Assembly (NCBI GenBank): GCA_036785705.1 | Contig: JAWUZG010000001.1 | Span: 3,038,001 to 3,102,000, forward strand | Direction of reading: 5' to 3' | DNA from: Acanthornis magna | Taxonomy: Eukaryota > Chordata > Aves > Passeriformes > Acanthizidae | Length of the DNA stretch: 64,000 bases | Part shown: piece after piece, positions 12,613-23,011 of the stretch | How the letters are laid out: each line of letters begins with the position of its first letter | Numbering within the stretch: the first letter of the stretch is position 1 | Position numbers and translations under genes: made by a program | The notes under the pieces: generated by a model | Told to the model about the DNA's origin: nothing | Seen by the model: the letters and a program-made list of their open reading frames with translations, nothing else | The model's database searches: none

Positions 12613-15309
12613 GTGAGTATTTATTGCTGTGGTGGACAGCCTTCCCCAGTAATCATGCCACAGAAACTATCAATTGTAAAATGATAATATGATTTTTAAT
12701 CTCTACACCAAATAAGGGGGTCAAGTTGAGCCAGTTCCATTCATGGTACCTATGTAGTTCTGGAGTCTTTTAGTTTCACACAGTTTGCTCTGCAAAGTGA
12801 ATTTCCTTTGGTCCCAGCATAAAGACTCCTCTTCTTGCAGTACATATGGAAGCTAAAAGAATTGTCACCAGGGATTTGGGTTGTCCAGGTTGTAGGAGAG
12901 GCTCTGTTTTCATTGAGGGGGTCTGACAACAGGTATATCACCCCAATGTACAAAACCTCACTCAGAAATGTAGTGCTAAGAAAGATGTTTGCCATGGAGG
13001 CAGTCCTTTAAAATGTCTGTAAGAATTATCTAATTGACTTGAGAGCAACATGCTTTAAAAATGAAGGCAAGTCTTGGCTTTTAATTGGCAAGTACAGGAG
13101 AACATGCAGTCAGTCACCTGTAATGCCAGAGCACACACACCTATCCTATGGCATCCTACACCAACCCTGGCATCTCCAGCTAAGCAGATGCCAGTAGTTG
13201 TTAGAACATTCTTCCTTGTTCTCAGCCTTGGTCAAGATTTTCTTGAAGAAGAAGGATTTTTTTTTTTTTAATTGTTTCTGCTATGATGACTTCACCTTTG
13301 CCTGTAGTGGAAGAGATTTGCCCAGCTGCATTTTTCCCCCTCCCTCTTTTTTTTCTTTAGCTACTGTTGCTCCTTGCATTTTCTTTTGCAATGCAAGGAT
13401 TCTATTTGGTCATTGCCAGTCCACGACCCATCATAATGTACCCTCAGGAATGGATGTCCTCCTCAGTATCTCTTGCTCACTCTGATGCTCTGCATGATGT
13501 CCTTTCTGTCACTGTTACTTGGCTGCTCACCCAATCTTTTTGTTCTGTGATCTCTGGTTGGCGTTGTTGGGAGCTGGGACGGAAGGGGGCTTATGGATGT
13601 CCATGTAGCAATGTTGAATGGTTGCATGGGGTCTCGTGTAAAACAGGACTTGCTTCTGGCAAGGACATGTGCATTTCACACAAAACAACCTCTGTGTAAA
13701 TACAACTCAAGGACAGCTTAGGAAAAGTGAGTATTAGGTCCCAAAATGGCAGATGTTAGTTTCCTTTCTTATTATTCCGTTAGTGTCAAAGCAAGCCACT
13801 GGAAATGGCATGCATGAAAAGCTGACCAACCTCCTCTCCTCTTGTGAGCTCTTGTAGTAAGATATCTACCCTGTCATGAGTAAAAAATCATTAAATGTCC
13901 TTTTCTGATTAACAGTCATTGTGCTTCAGTTGGTTTATAAAAAGTCACAATATCAAGAGCAAAATAGGACATCTCACTCCTCCCCTCCCACAATTGCTAA
14001 GAACCCAGGCACACTGGAGCACCCCAACATAACGTACCCCTTCATCAAGACCAAGCAAGAGTGAATGCTGTGAGCTCTCTGCCTGGGAACCCCTCTCTTG
14101 CACTCCTTTTAGCATTCCTTGCTAGGCTGCAAGCACAGGGTTTACATTTTCTCAGCAAGTATTTTGAGGTGATGTGTGTGCAAACTTATCTGCATGTGTC
14201 ATTTGAAGTATTAATGATGTATTCACAGCCTGGTACCAAATTTCAGTTTGTTTTAAGTCACCATTGCTTCCATGGACTTGTACCAACAGTGACTGCAGTC
14301 CCAAATCTTCTTCATGGATGTTTTTATGGATATGTGTATAGTGCTTACAAAATGTATGTGGGTATGTCTGTCTGTGTATATACATACACGAGAGAGCTAA
14401 AGAGGGGAAACTGCTTCCCCATGACACAGCTCAGAATTAGGACACTGTTTCTCTCAAAAGGGTGACACTGATTATCACTTTCTGGTACACATGATGCTGG
14501 TGATAGTGAAGCATTGCTCAAATTACAATAACCTCCCTGTCCATTTTAATGACAAATTGGGGCTTTTCCTGCTGGCCATGTCTGACTCAGTCATTCACAC
14601 TCAAACCTGCCTGGGAGTTTGCCTTTAGGAAACCTCACGTTCAGTAAGTCTGATGTTTCACACTGACGTGACTTACACCATGGTCATAAGCACTCCAATG
14701 AAAAATATTCACTAGCCGTGGACATTCCTGAAGTAATTGTACAGCTAATTGAGAATTGAGTGACATGCTTCTAATTGGGGAACTAGAAAATCCAAAGCAC
14801 AAGTCAAGCAGAGCTTAACCCAAAAATTAATCAGAAGGCAGCACTGGGCTTGGGCATTGATTTATATAGAGGTTCAAAGAGATGCTTTTCTGCCTAAGCC
14901 ATGTCCTGGTCTGCATGTAAGAATCACATGGAGAACGTCTTCCATGCTGTGCTCACTGGAAGACTTTTATCTGTTTTCTCGATCCCATCTGAGTCTGTGA
15001 GAAGAAGCTGGGCTGATAGTGCTGTCACTGTAGAGAGAAGCATTTTAAAAAGATGTCTGGAGGCCTTCAATAAAATGAAGTATGGTAAGTTTAACTATCT
15101 CCAGTTTTCCAGGATTCAGTCTTCTCTCAGTTGCTCTTGAAGCACCTAAAACTTTAAATGGCAAAACATTAGACTGTCTGCTTTGAGCATTTAAATTTAA
15201 GAATTGTAAGTAACAAAAAGAATTATGAGGAAAACTTACTGAAGAGGGAGGAAGCAGTTCTTTGCAATTAAGAAAGAAGACCATACTTTCAGGATACTGG
15301 ACAAATATG

Positions 15310-15440
15310 GCTCAGTATTTGTGTATGACCCCAGGGCAGTCACTTAGCCTTTCTGCCCCCTTATTTACATCTGTAAAACAGAGATAAAACTATTCATGAC
15401 AGATTTGAAGGTGTTTGAAAAGCACTTTGAGAGACCTTTG
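15310..15440 (+). mobile_element. MIR-like (tRNA-derived CORE-type) SINE relic
   Basis: The stretch follows the MIR consensus in order. A 'gtatgaccccagggcagtcactta' block comes first, then 'gcctttctg', then 'catctgtaaaacagagataa', and finally 'gaaaagcactttgaga', corresponding to the consensus 'taaagcgctttgag' near the L2-like tail. It is diverged and lacks the tRNA-like head. MIR-type elements are ancient and sparse in birds, so this copy predates bird diversification if the call is right. Confidence 0.6.
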
Positions 15441-16084
15441 GACTTGCCAAGCTTTGTTGCTTCTGTATTATGTAGAGAAACTCAGAAAAGTAGAAGGCCA
15501 TAGATGAGAGGCTCCAAAAGGTTATTTCACAGAAGGGAGGAAGGGACCAGAGTTCAGTGTGAGACTGAGGTGCATTGCTAGAGATAATAAAGAGATGGCA
15601 GAGATGTGTAATGGCATCTGGGCTTTGCAGATTTCATAAAAATGTAAGAATAGAAAAAGTGCCGGGCGCTTTCTGCAGCTGTGTTTTGCTCAGGAGGGAG
15701 GTGTATGCCCCACGTGGGCTGTGGCAGAGGAGCTGTGTCCTTCCCAGGGGCAGTGCCGTGGGCTGGCTTGTCTGGCTGATGGCTGATCTGGAGTCGCTTG
15801 GTGGGAAGGTGCTATTGATTCCAGGGGAAAGGAGGGGGAGGATGCTGCCCACTGCAACACAAAGCTTGCTTATCTAATAGGCCAATGACTCACAAAAGAT
15901 AATACGGTATCCTAATGCTACCTCTGTTATCAAGTTATTTCAACACTCTAATAAAAAGAGAGATACAAGCTGCTTTATCAGGAGCCTTTACTTCAACCAC
16001 TCCTGTGTGTACACCCATGCAAGCGGCGATACAAACCTAAGTACAAAAACATCAGAGCAGACTAAGGTCAGCCCCAGGATCAAA

Positions 16085-16200
16085 TTATTTATAGTAGTAA
16101 TATTGAATACATAATATCTAATATATTGTATATTATACATAATTTATTATAAAAAATAATATTTATGTTGTTGTTATTATTCATTATTATAATATTTTCA
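16085..16200. repeat. AT-rich low-complexity stretch
   Basis: This is about 115 bp composed almost entirely of A and T, with many ATTATT and TATAAT units and several short palindromes. It lies directly beside the antisense ERV fragment. No coding or RNA-gene signal is present. Confidence 0.7.
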
Positions 16201-16204
16201 ATGC

Positions 16205-17290
16205 TGTCTATCACTCCCCCTCCTGAACTGGGCAGGGGAGAGAAAATATAACAAAAGGCTTGTGAGCTGAGATATGGGCAGGGAAAGATCGCTTACCAAC
16301 TACCACAGCAAGCAGAACACACCTGACTTGGGGAAATTAGTTTAATTTATTACCACTCAAATCAGAGTAGAATAATGAGAAATGAAATCTTAAATAAACC
16401 TTCTCCCCTCTTCTACCTTCCTCCCAGGCTTAAGTTTATTCCTGAATTCTCCGCCTACTGTCCCCCTCACCCCTACAGTGGTGCAGGAGGATGGGGAATG
16501 GGGGTGGCAGTCAGTTCATCACACATTGTTTCTGCAACTCCTTCCTCCTCAGAGCTGGACTTCTCACACGGTTCCTCTGCTCCAGCATAGTGTCCCTCCT
16601 ACAGGAGAGAGGTCTTCACCAGCTCCTTCAGTGTGGGTCTGTTTCCACAGGCTGCAGTGCTCCACAAGCTGCTCCAGCGTGGGTCTGTTCCATGGGTGTT
16701 TTCCTCCAGGAACAGGCTGCTCCAGAGTGGGTCCCCCACGGGGTCACAAGTCTTGACAGCAAACCTACTCCAGTGCAACCCTCTCTCCACAGGTCCTGCC
16801 AGGAGCACTGGCTTCCCATGGGGTCACAGCCTTCTTTGGGCATCCACATGTTCTGTGGATGCTCTGGTGTGGGCTCCTCCATGGGCGGCAGGTGGATCTC
16901 TGCTCCCCCATGCACCCCCGTGTACTGCAGGGCTCAGCTGCCTCACCACGGCTGCATCAGGGGCTGCAGGAGAATCTCAGCTCCCGAGCTGGGGGCACCT
17001 CCTGCCGCTCCTTCTCCACTGACCTTGGTGGCTGCAGAGCTGTTTCTCTCACGCATTCTCACTCCTCTCTCCTCTGGCTGCAGTTGCCATTGCACAGGGT
17101 TTCTCTCCTTCTTAACCATGTTATCCCAGAGGTTCTGCCACTGTCACCAGTGGGCTCAGCCTCGGCCAGTGGCAGGTCCATCTTGGAGCCATCTGGCATT
17201 GGCTCTGTAGGACACAGGCGAGGCTTCCAGCAGCTTCTCACAGAAACCACCCCCATATCCTCCCCACTACCACACAAACCCAATACAGTT
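16205..17290 (-). mobile_element. Avian ERVL-like LTR/3' endogenous retrovirus fragment
   Basis: On the minus strand this resembles a family of endogenous retroviral sequences common in bird genomes. It runs from the end with TTGGGTTTGTGTGG and GCCAATGCCAGATGGCTCC, through a degenerate tandem array, to an AATAAATTAAACTAATTT polyadenylation-type segment and a GGAGGGGGAGTGATAGACAG end at the low coordinate. The array has a ~45-bp unit containing GCTGCTCCAG-GTGGGTC and a CCATGGG/CCCACGGGG piece on the plus strand (near 16580, 16620, 16670, 16710, 16860). No gag, pol or env frame is intact. The 239-codon open frame at 16491-17210 runs antisense to the element and follows its repeats, so I do not treat it as a gene. 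Confidence 0.65.
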
Positions 17291-18770
17291 TTATAACTAG
17301 AACCATTATACAAGAAATACCCAGGTCTGTTGAGCTCTGACAGAGATTTTTGTTCAAAGCAGTGGCAGCCAGTACCTCCCATCAGGGTACAGCAATGCTC
17401 TGAAGTGGGGTGGAGGGGAAAGAGAAGTCTTCAAAGTGAGACATTTTATTAAGGAAAGGCTAAGAATATCACATCTCTGTCAAGTGTTTAGTCACACAAA
17501 TTATAGTAAGATCAAAAGGTATAATTTATGCAGTACAATTCTCTTAATTGGCACAGACTCTGGTGGAGCCAAAAAGGTGCCACTTGAGCAATTGTCCTGA
17601 TTATTGGAGACTCATAGGAATATGCTTTTCAAATCTACATAAGAGGTGGAAGGATACTGGGGTCAGCATCTTTATCCTCCTCTGTCAATGCTGGATAATT
17701 CCCTGCAGTATTCTTCCTATCTCTAAATTACTCATGTGATAAGGTTTCTGCCATCTTCCTTGAAGATTGTTTCCCAGTCTAATAGATTTCATTATTAATT
17801 TACTATAAAGTGTCCTCTGCTTAATTTCCCCACTTTTCCCCAATTTACATACCAACCCTTTTTATTGCTCTGAAATTAAGCCCTTTCCTTCTCTTTACTG
17901 TTCCTTCCTTTGGGGTCTTAATATGATACCACCAGTCACATCTTCACCCACCCATTTGCCAATCAAAACATTGCACAGAAAATGTCTAAGAAATGACTGC
18001 TGGTGATTCTGGGTGCCCCATTTTTCTAGTGACTGATCTTCTGTACCTCAAGGGGCCTGATTAAGCCCTTTAAGTTGTTTGTGAGCTGTTCACCTAGAAA
18101 CTGGGGGGCTGGGGTAGCTAATTGTGCAGAAAACATGGCCTGACTCTCAGTCCTGATGGGCTCTCACTGCTCAGGTTGACACAAGTTGGGTGTGTGGAAG
18201 ATGAGCGAGGCTCTGAAAACTGCCATGCTTTCAATTTCCAACAGAAAATTCACTTTTTCTGGAATTTCCTAAAGACATGCTAGCACTGTTAACTTCAACA
18301 TAACTCATTTAGGAGCCATGCTGAGAAATAGAAGCAGTGGAGGGAAGCTGTAGCTCAGGAGTTTGTCCACCATCGAATCAGAGTAGTACAACTTCTTATG
18401 CAGCCCACACTGTTTGCACGGATGAGGGATGCCATTTTCTGCACAGCTAGCAATCCCATCTGAAATTTCCTCTTTAACAGCCATCCCAGTTAAATTACTC
18501 TGTTACTTATCAGGATGTAGAATTGCTGTAAGTTAAAAAAAAAATAAAGTGACTCTCCTTCCTGTGTGAAGAAAAACATTGCTGGATACAAATACTTTTG
18601 TTTTTTCATGAAAGATGCCTAGTCTGGATGAAGTATTTTTAGTCACTCTGGATGTGCTGCTGTTCATCTCTTGGGGGGTAACTAGAGGAGGAGGGTGGAA
18701 GCACAGAGCATCGCAGTCCATCTTTCTACCACAAGCCGAAGGGACAAAGCCCATAGTTGTACAGAGGGTT

Positions 18771-18815
18771 ATCATAGAATCATTTAGGTGGGAAAAGACC
18801 TGTTTTAAAATCTGG
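18771..18815 (-). mobile_element. Short CR1 3'-terminal fragment
   Basis: ATCATAGAATCATTTAGGTG followed by GGAAAAGACCT is the reverse complement of the CR1 3' terminus. Only a few dozen bases are recognisable; the extent on the high-coordinate side is uncertain. Confidence 0.7.
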
Positions 18816-19058
18816 TTAATCAGGGTTATCTGCTCACTCTGTATAAGCAAAACACTTCTGATACGGTGTGGTCATGGCCTTTTGCTGAAGACCCTGGTCA
18901 GACAGAGCAGGTTTCCTCGCAGAATGCTTTTCCCAGTGGCCAGCTCGCAAGGTCAAATAGGTCCCAGCCTCACATCCACAGCAGAAGCACAGATGTCAAG
19001 GAGGATGAGTAGAGAGGCTCTTAGGAGCACTGAGCTGTAGTACTTGCCAGTAGCAGGC

Positions 19059-19165
19059 TGCATGCAAGTCCATTTGACCGTGCAACCCTTGTGCTGAAGT
19101 GATCCTGATGCCAAAGTCGTGTTTCTTTGTCCTCAGTCCCATTTGGTGAAGTGCCGAGCTGCATG
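19059..19165 (+). promoter_or_regulatory. Two TGCATG (RBFOX-type) motifs upstream of alternative CELF2 acceptor
   Basis: TGCATG occurs at 19059-19064 and 19160-19165, both within CTGCATGCA, about 205 and 105 nt upstream of the exon at 19267. TGCATG is the recognition element of RBFOX splicing factors, and upstream sites usually promote exon skipping. Control by RBFOX is inferred from motif and position only. Confidence 0.45.
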
Positions 19166-19266
19166 CACCGCTGTCGTCGTCAGTGTCGTAATAATACCAA
19201 CGACTTTCGGAAAGCACTAATGAACAAGTGCAATTTCTTTTCTCTATTGTTGGGTTTTTTGTAAAG

Positions 19267-19464
19267 TTGCTCAAATGCTCTCAGGTATGGCGGCCCTGAA
19301 CGGAGGACTCGGCGCAACAGGCCTGACGAACGGCACGGCCGGCACGATGGACGCGCTCACCCAGGCCTACTCAGGAATCCAGCAGTACGCGGCCGCCGCG
19401 CTGCCCACCCTCTACAGCCAGAGCCTGCTGCAGCAGCAGAGCGCCGCGGGCAGCCAGAAGGAAG
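19267..19464 (+). CDS. CELF2: CELF2 coding exon, linker domain to RRM3 boundary (long-acceptor form)
   Basis: This 198-nt exon encodes VAQMLSG followed by [20 protein letters not shown], the [20 protein letters not shown] segment, and ends SAAGSQKE just before RRM3. It completes the divergent linker and is rich in Ala, Gly and Gln. Acceptor 1 is TTTTTTGTAAAG|TT; the donor GAAG|GTAAGC at 19465 is strong and leaves phase 1. An internal acceptor (CTCTCAG|GTATGG) lies 18 nt in. The exon is GC-rich and CpG-rich, in sharp contrast to the AT-rich introns. CATTEGORY: known CELF2 has the VAQMLSG sequence as an isoform-specific segment. The [16 protein letters not shown] end distinguishes CELF2 from CELF1. 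Confidence 0.96.
19285..19464 (+). CDS. CELF2: CELF2 same exon, short form from internal acceptor
   Basis: Acceptor 2 (ATGCTCTCAG|GTATGGCG) would shorten the exon by exactly 18 nt, removing six residues while keeping phase 1. It yields ...[11 protein letters not shown] with the short upstream donor, or ...GTVNSMAALNGG with the long one. The upstream pyrimidine tract is weaker than for acceptor 1, so the choice is probably regulated. Expression of either form cannot be judged from DNA. Confidence 0.7.
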
Positions 19465-19676
19465 GTAAGCGCCCAAACCCGGCCCGAGGTGTCCATTTCC
19501 TCGTGGAGGCTTTGTTTCCTCGGGCCGTCTAATCTGTGGTTTCTCTTTCCTCCGGTTTTCTCCTGCTTAGCGCTGTCACCTCCTTTAACCTCTGACGTGG
19601 TTCACTTTCCAACCATCTGTACTTCAAGTTATACCTTTGTCTCAGGTTAGAGACAATTTTCCTGGGTGGAAAGTGC

Positions 19677-20240
19677 TCTGAACAGAACACCTCCCCCCAC
19701 AGCAAAGGCCTCCGGCACCCCCTCCCCCACAACAGCAGAGGCTCTGGAATGAAAGTGGAAAAAGCTGTTTATTCAGCACAACCTGCCGAGTTTCTCCTCC
19801 ACAGGCACAGGGGAAGGGGAAAGGGGAAAAGGAATCACCAAACCTGAATGAACAGTTGATGAACTTTGGTGTCCTTTTCCTCAGGCGTAGCGACCCCTTT
19901 CCAGGGGTTTCCCCCCCAAGGGTTTCCTGTCCACCATCCTCCTAGGGCTCTCCAACAAAAAGTCGAGGAAAAAAGGGTCCAAAAAAGACGATGAAGAAGC
20001 AATCCCAGGGGAGGAGGGAAAAAAAAGCAGCAGTCACAGCAGCAGCAGCAGCCCGACTAAAACAATGTCCCTTCCTCCCAGAAGAAGCCGAGTCAGGGAG
20101 AGTTTCAAAACATTCCGCGTTGGCAGAGCTTCTCCTGGCTGCTGAGCACAGTTAAAGCTACAGGACATTTTAGGCAGGCATGCAAACAATATGGGATACA
20201 GGATTATCATTACATCACCCCAGGACAACCTTGCCACACA
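19677..20240 (-). mobile_element. Putative solo LTR (ERV), minus orientation
   Basis: On the minus strand the block begins TGTGTGGCAAGGTTGTCC and carries a pyrimidine- and CTG-rich middle part. An AATAAACAGC polyadenylation-like hexamer lies about 80 bp before its G-rich 3' end near GGTGTTCTG. The overall plan (TG start, late AATAAA, ~560 bp) fits a solo LTR, and the composition differs abruptly from the flanking intron. I found no target-site duplication and cannot name the family. The TG/CA boundaries are approximate. Confidence 0.45.
20038..20053 (+). repeat. Short CAG trinucleotide run
   Basis: A run of about five AGC/CAG units inside the putative LTR. It is short and imperfectly bounded. 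Confidence 0.7.
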
Positions 20241-20296
20241 TCCCTATATAAAAGCATTTACCAACTAGAGTATAAAAAGGTGCTGCTAACAAAAAT

Positions 20297-20356
20297 CATC
20301 ATCTATGGATGCATCTATACATCTATGCATAGATCTATTGCATCTATGGATGCAAT
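20297..20356. repeat. GATGCA/CATCTAT palindromic repeat patch
   Basis: CATCTATGGATGCA occurs twice in this interval, and ATCTATGCATAGAT between them is a perfect 14-bp palindrome. ATTGCAT and ATGCAAT at 20337-20356 form a 7-bp stem around a 6-nt loop. It is a small cryptic satellite. Confidence 0.7.
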
Positions 20357-22217
20357 TTTGTCTTCTGGTTTCCATTTTCTGTCATGGTGGAGCTAATCTG
20401 ATTAAGTTGAAGGTTTTGAGCTAATGACAAGATCCGTTTTCACTCGGAGTGGTTCTTTGCTTAATTTTGGGTCTTGTGGGGAAGCAGCTAAGTGAATGAT
20501 TGCCCCGCTCTCCCCACACCAGCAGCAAATAAACCTCAGGAAGTTATTGCTAAGAATAAATTAATACTAATTACAAGGTGTTTAGGAAAATGAGGTTACC
20601 CTTTTCCCCTCTTCCGTTCCCCTGCATACTTCCCAGACATTTTGGGAGATTGTTTCTGTTTTCATTGCTTTCTCCTGTCCTAATTTCCAGCTAATTCTAC
20701 AAAGACAGGAAAATACTGCATGCTTTCTAAGACTCTATCTATTTTGTCACTACTGTTCTTGCCAAGGATAAGCTTTGGAAATAAACCTAGTATAATATCC
20801 TCAAGAGAAATCTTTTTTATCCTCTTTTGAAATAGTATCTTGCACTGTTATGGGATGTGTTTCCTAGGAAGACAAATTTGGCATTTCCCCAGCTGGTTAT
20901 TGTATAGGGACACTGGAGTTAAAATGTATGTTTTCTCTGAAGTCTTTTCTTCATTTGCTGCTAACAGCTTGGATTATTTTAAATGAAAGCATTTTTTAAA
21001 TCTTTTTTCTCCTTATTTTATTGTTTTCTGCATTTATCTTTCACCTCAGGCCCTTTGCTCAGTGACAATAGAGTATTTGACACCAGAAAAAAAATGCTTA
21101 TTTGGTGTCATTGCAAGATACATAGTGAAGGACAGTTTGATTTTTTCTAACTATTTTAATTTTTTTCTGTTAGGAAACATTCAAATCAACTTTAGGTTTA
21201 TTTTTTATTTTTATGGAATGCCAGAATCCTTTTTAAAATACATTATTTTTGTTATATATCTTGTATCTGTTAGTAAGTGGTTAAGTTCAAGTGAGTAAAT
21301 TCCTCTACTGAATACTGACAACAATGTTTTGTCTTTCACCATGATTTCTGATGGAATGGTGGAGAGTCTGGAGTGGTTGAGGATAAACAAGTACCAGAGA
21401 AAAATGCTATATAAATATTAAATGCTGAAGCACAGTGAACTGCCTTATGCATGTGCTCTTAAATATTATTTAGTAAGGTTTATTTTCTTACTATTTAAAG
21501 TAATATTATTTGCTGGGAATGATAGTTTTTTGTGACAAGAAGAAAAAAAGTTCCAGATGACAAGTTTTTTTCATCTTTTTTTTTTCCCCACCTTACCAAA
21601 AATTTCTTTTTTTTTTTTTTTAAACTTATTCATTTATCTCCCCGTTTTGGGCAAACTTTGCTACCTTTTCCTTCAGGCTCAGAGAGAGCAGCCAGCCTGA
21701 TTCTATTGCAGGAGGAACTCCATAAATCTGATGAGCACTTTCCTCTTCCTCTCCAGAAAAACAAGGACATCACCTCTGAGGCACACTTAGGTCCCATTAA
21801 ACAAGGGAATATTTAATCAGGTTATTCTAGGTGTGTTTTTAGCAGAAATGCTTGTTCCCCCTGTGCACCTCTTATGCTCCTGGAGCCTGCACTGGGAGGC
21901 CATGACTGGCTCCATCATATATCACATTTTTCCTGCTCGTTTCCAGTAAGTTGCTGTAAAGGGGGAATTGAGCTGGGGGAAAAAACCACCTAGTAGTGGT
22001 AGGTTTTAACCTACAACTTTAAAAACACGTATCTCAGATTTTGTCTGTAGGAAAAATATTCCAAGCATCTTTGAGTTTACACCTTTCTTTGCAAACTGAA
22101 CTTAGTCTAAAGCCACTTTCATTTCAACCCAACTACTTAATTTTGAGCTATTTTAAAAGACTTGCTTTACAAAGCTTCTTCCAGGAGACAGAGCTTTCTA
22201 TGGGGAATTTGTATTTT

Positions 22218-22241
22218 AAAAAAAAAAAAAAAAAAAAAAAA
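22218..22241 (+). repeat. Poly(A) run, 24 nt
   Basis: A pure A tract in the intron with no clear retroelement body or target-site duplication beside it. Confidence 0.9.
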
Positions 22242-22867
22242 GCAAGCTCATTTTGAAATGAGTCAGTACAAATTTAAATTTAATCCTGAATGTCTTTTTC
22301 TCTCTGACTTCACTGACTTCCAAGTCACAAGGTGTGCTTTGTCTTACTATTTTATTCCTATCTCCACCAGTTTCTTGCCCTTTGAGTTTAAATCTGTGGT
22401 ACTCAAGTCTGAGCTCACTTCATTCCATTTCCATAAGTTCCTGCAGCTGGAATTAAACTGACAAACCCATGCTGGTGTTTGAAGGAGCAGAGGACTCCTT
22501 GTGCAGTTCTTGGAGTATTTTGAGAGCCAATACATTTTGTACCTGTTTTCCTAACCCAAATCATACTGAAAGACACTTATGTAAATTGAAGAAAGGATGA
22601 ATTTAACTACTTCTGTAGGAGAGTTATGAAATAAACACTTTACTTTCCAAAGTAAACACTTTTCATGATGGGATGCTCTAAAGAGCTGCATTTCAGCTGT
22701 GCACCTTTGATGACCCACTTGCTTTTGTTCCTTCAAAGTTGGAAAGTGAAATGCTTTCTGACCATCAGCTTCAGTAAGTATTATGGAAAAACAGATTAAA
22801 TGTAGCACTTGTAATAGCTGTTTTCACACTTTTTTTTTTTTAATTTATTTATTTTATTTTCCTAAAG

Positions 22868-23011
22868 GTCCAGAAGGGGCAAACCTCTTTATTTACCACC
22901 TCCCCCAGGAGTTTGGAGACCAGGACATTCTGCAGATGTTCATGCCTTTTGGAAATGTTATCTCTGCTAAAGTCTTCATTGACAAACAGACCAATTTGAG
23001 CAAGTGCTTTG
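22868..23011 (+). CDS. CELF2: CELF2 coding exon, RRM3 N-terminal half
   Basis: This 144-nt exon encodes GPEGAN followed by the first half of RRM3. RNP2 is LFIYHL (22885-22902). It is followed by [16 protein letters not shown] (helix 1 and turn), [20 protein letters not shown], and the beginning of RNP1. RRM3 binds UGU/GU-rich RNA through the aromatic residues of RNP1 and RNP2. The acceptor is CCTAAAG|GT and the donor TTTG|GTATGT at 23012, both phase 1. DILQMF and NVISAK fit CELF2; CELF1 has DLLQMF and NVVSAK. The intron cuts through RNP1, with KCFG here and FVSY in the next exon, as in known CELF genes. Confidence 0.97.

Larger units (their letters stand above)
12613..19266 (+). other. CELF2: CELF2 intron between alternative linker exons
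   Basis: This ~6.65-kb intron begins GTGAGT (or GTACCG at 12601) and ends TTTTTTGTAAAG at 19266. It contains a MIR-like SINE (about 15310-15440), an AT-rich stretch (16085-16200), an ERVL-like fragment in antisense (16205-17290) and a short CR1 piece (18771-18815). Near the 3' end are two TGCATG motifs and a CACTAAT branch-point-like site at about 19216. No additional exon was recognised. Open frames in this interval are explained by repeats or chance. Confidence 0.85.
19465..22867 (+). other. CELF2: CELF2 intron before RRM3 exon
   Basis: This ~3.4-kb intron starts GTAAGC and ends CCTAAAG at 22867 after an 11-T run and TTTATTTATTTTATTTT. It contains an LTR-like element (about 19677-20240), a GATGCA-rich palindromic patch (20297-20356), T-rich runs near 21575-21625 and a 24-A run at 22218-22241. 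No other exon was recognised. Confidence 0.88.

Noticed and set aside
16491..17210. 239-codon open frame
   Set aside because: Lies antisense within the ERVL-like fragment and is generated by its internal tandem motif.
19670..20245. Target-site duplication flanking the putative LTR
   Set aside because: The bases outside the approximate ends (GTGCTC and TCCCTA) do not match, so boundaries and identity stay uncertain.
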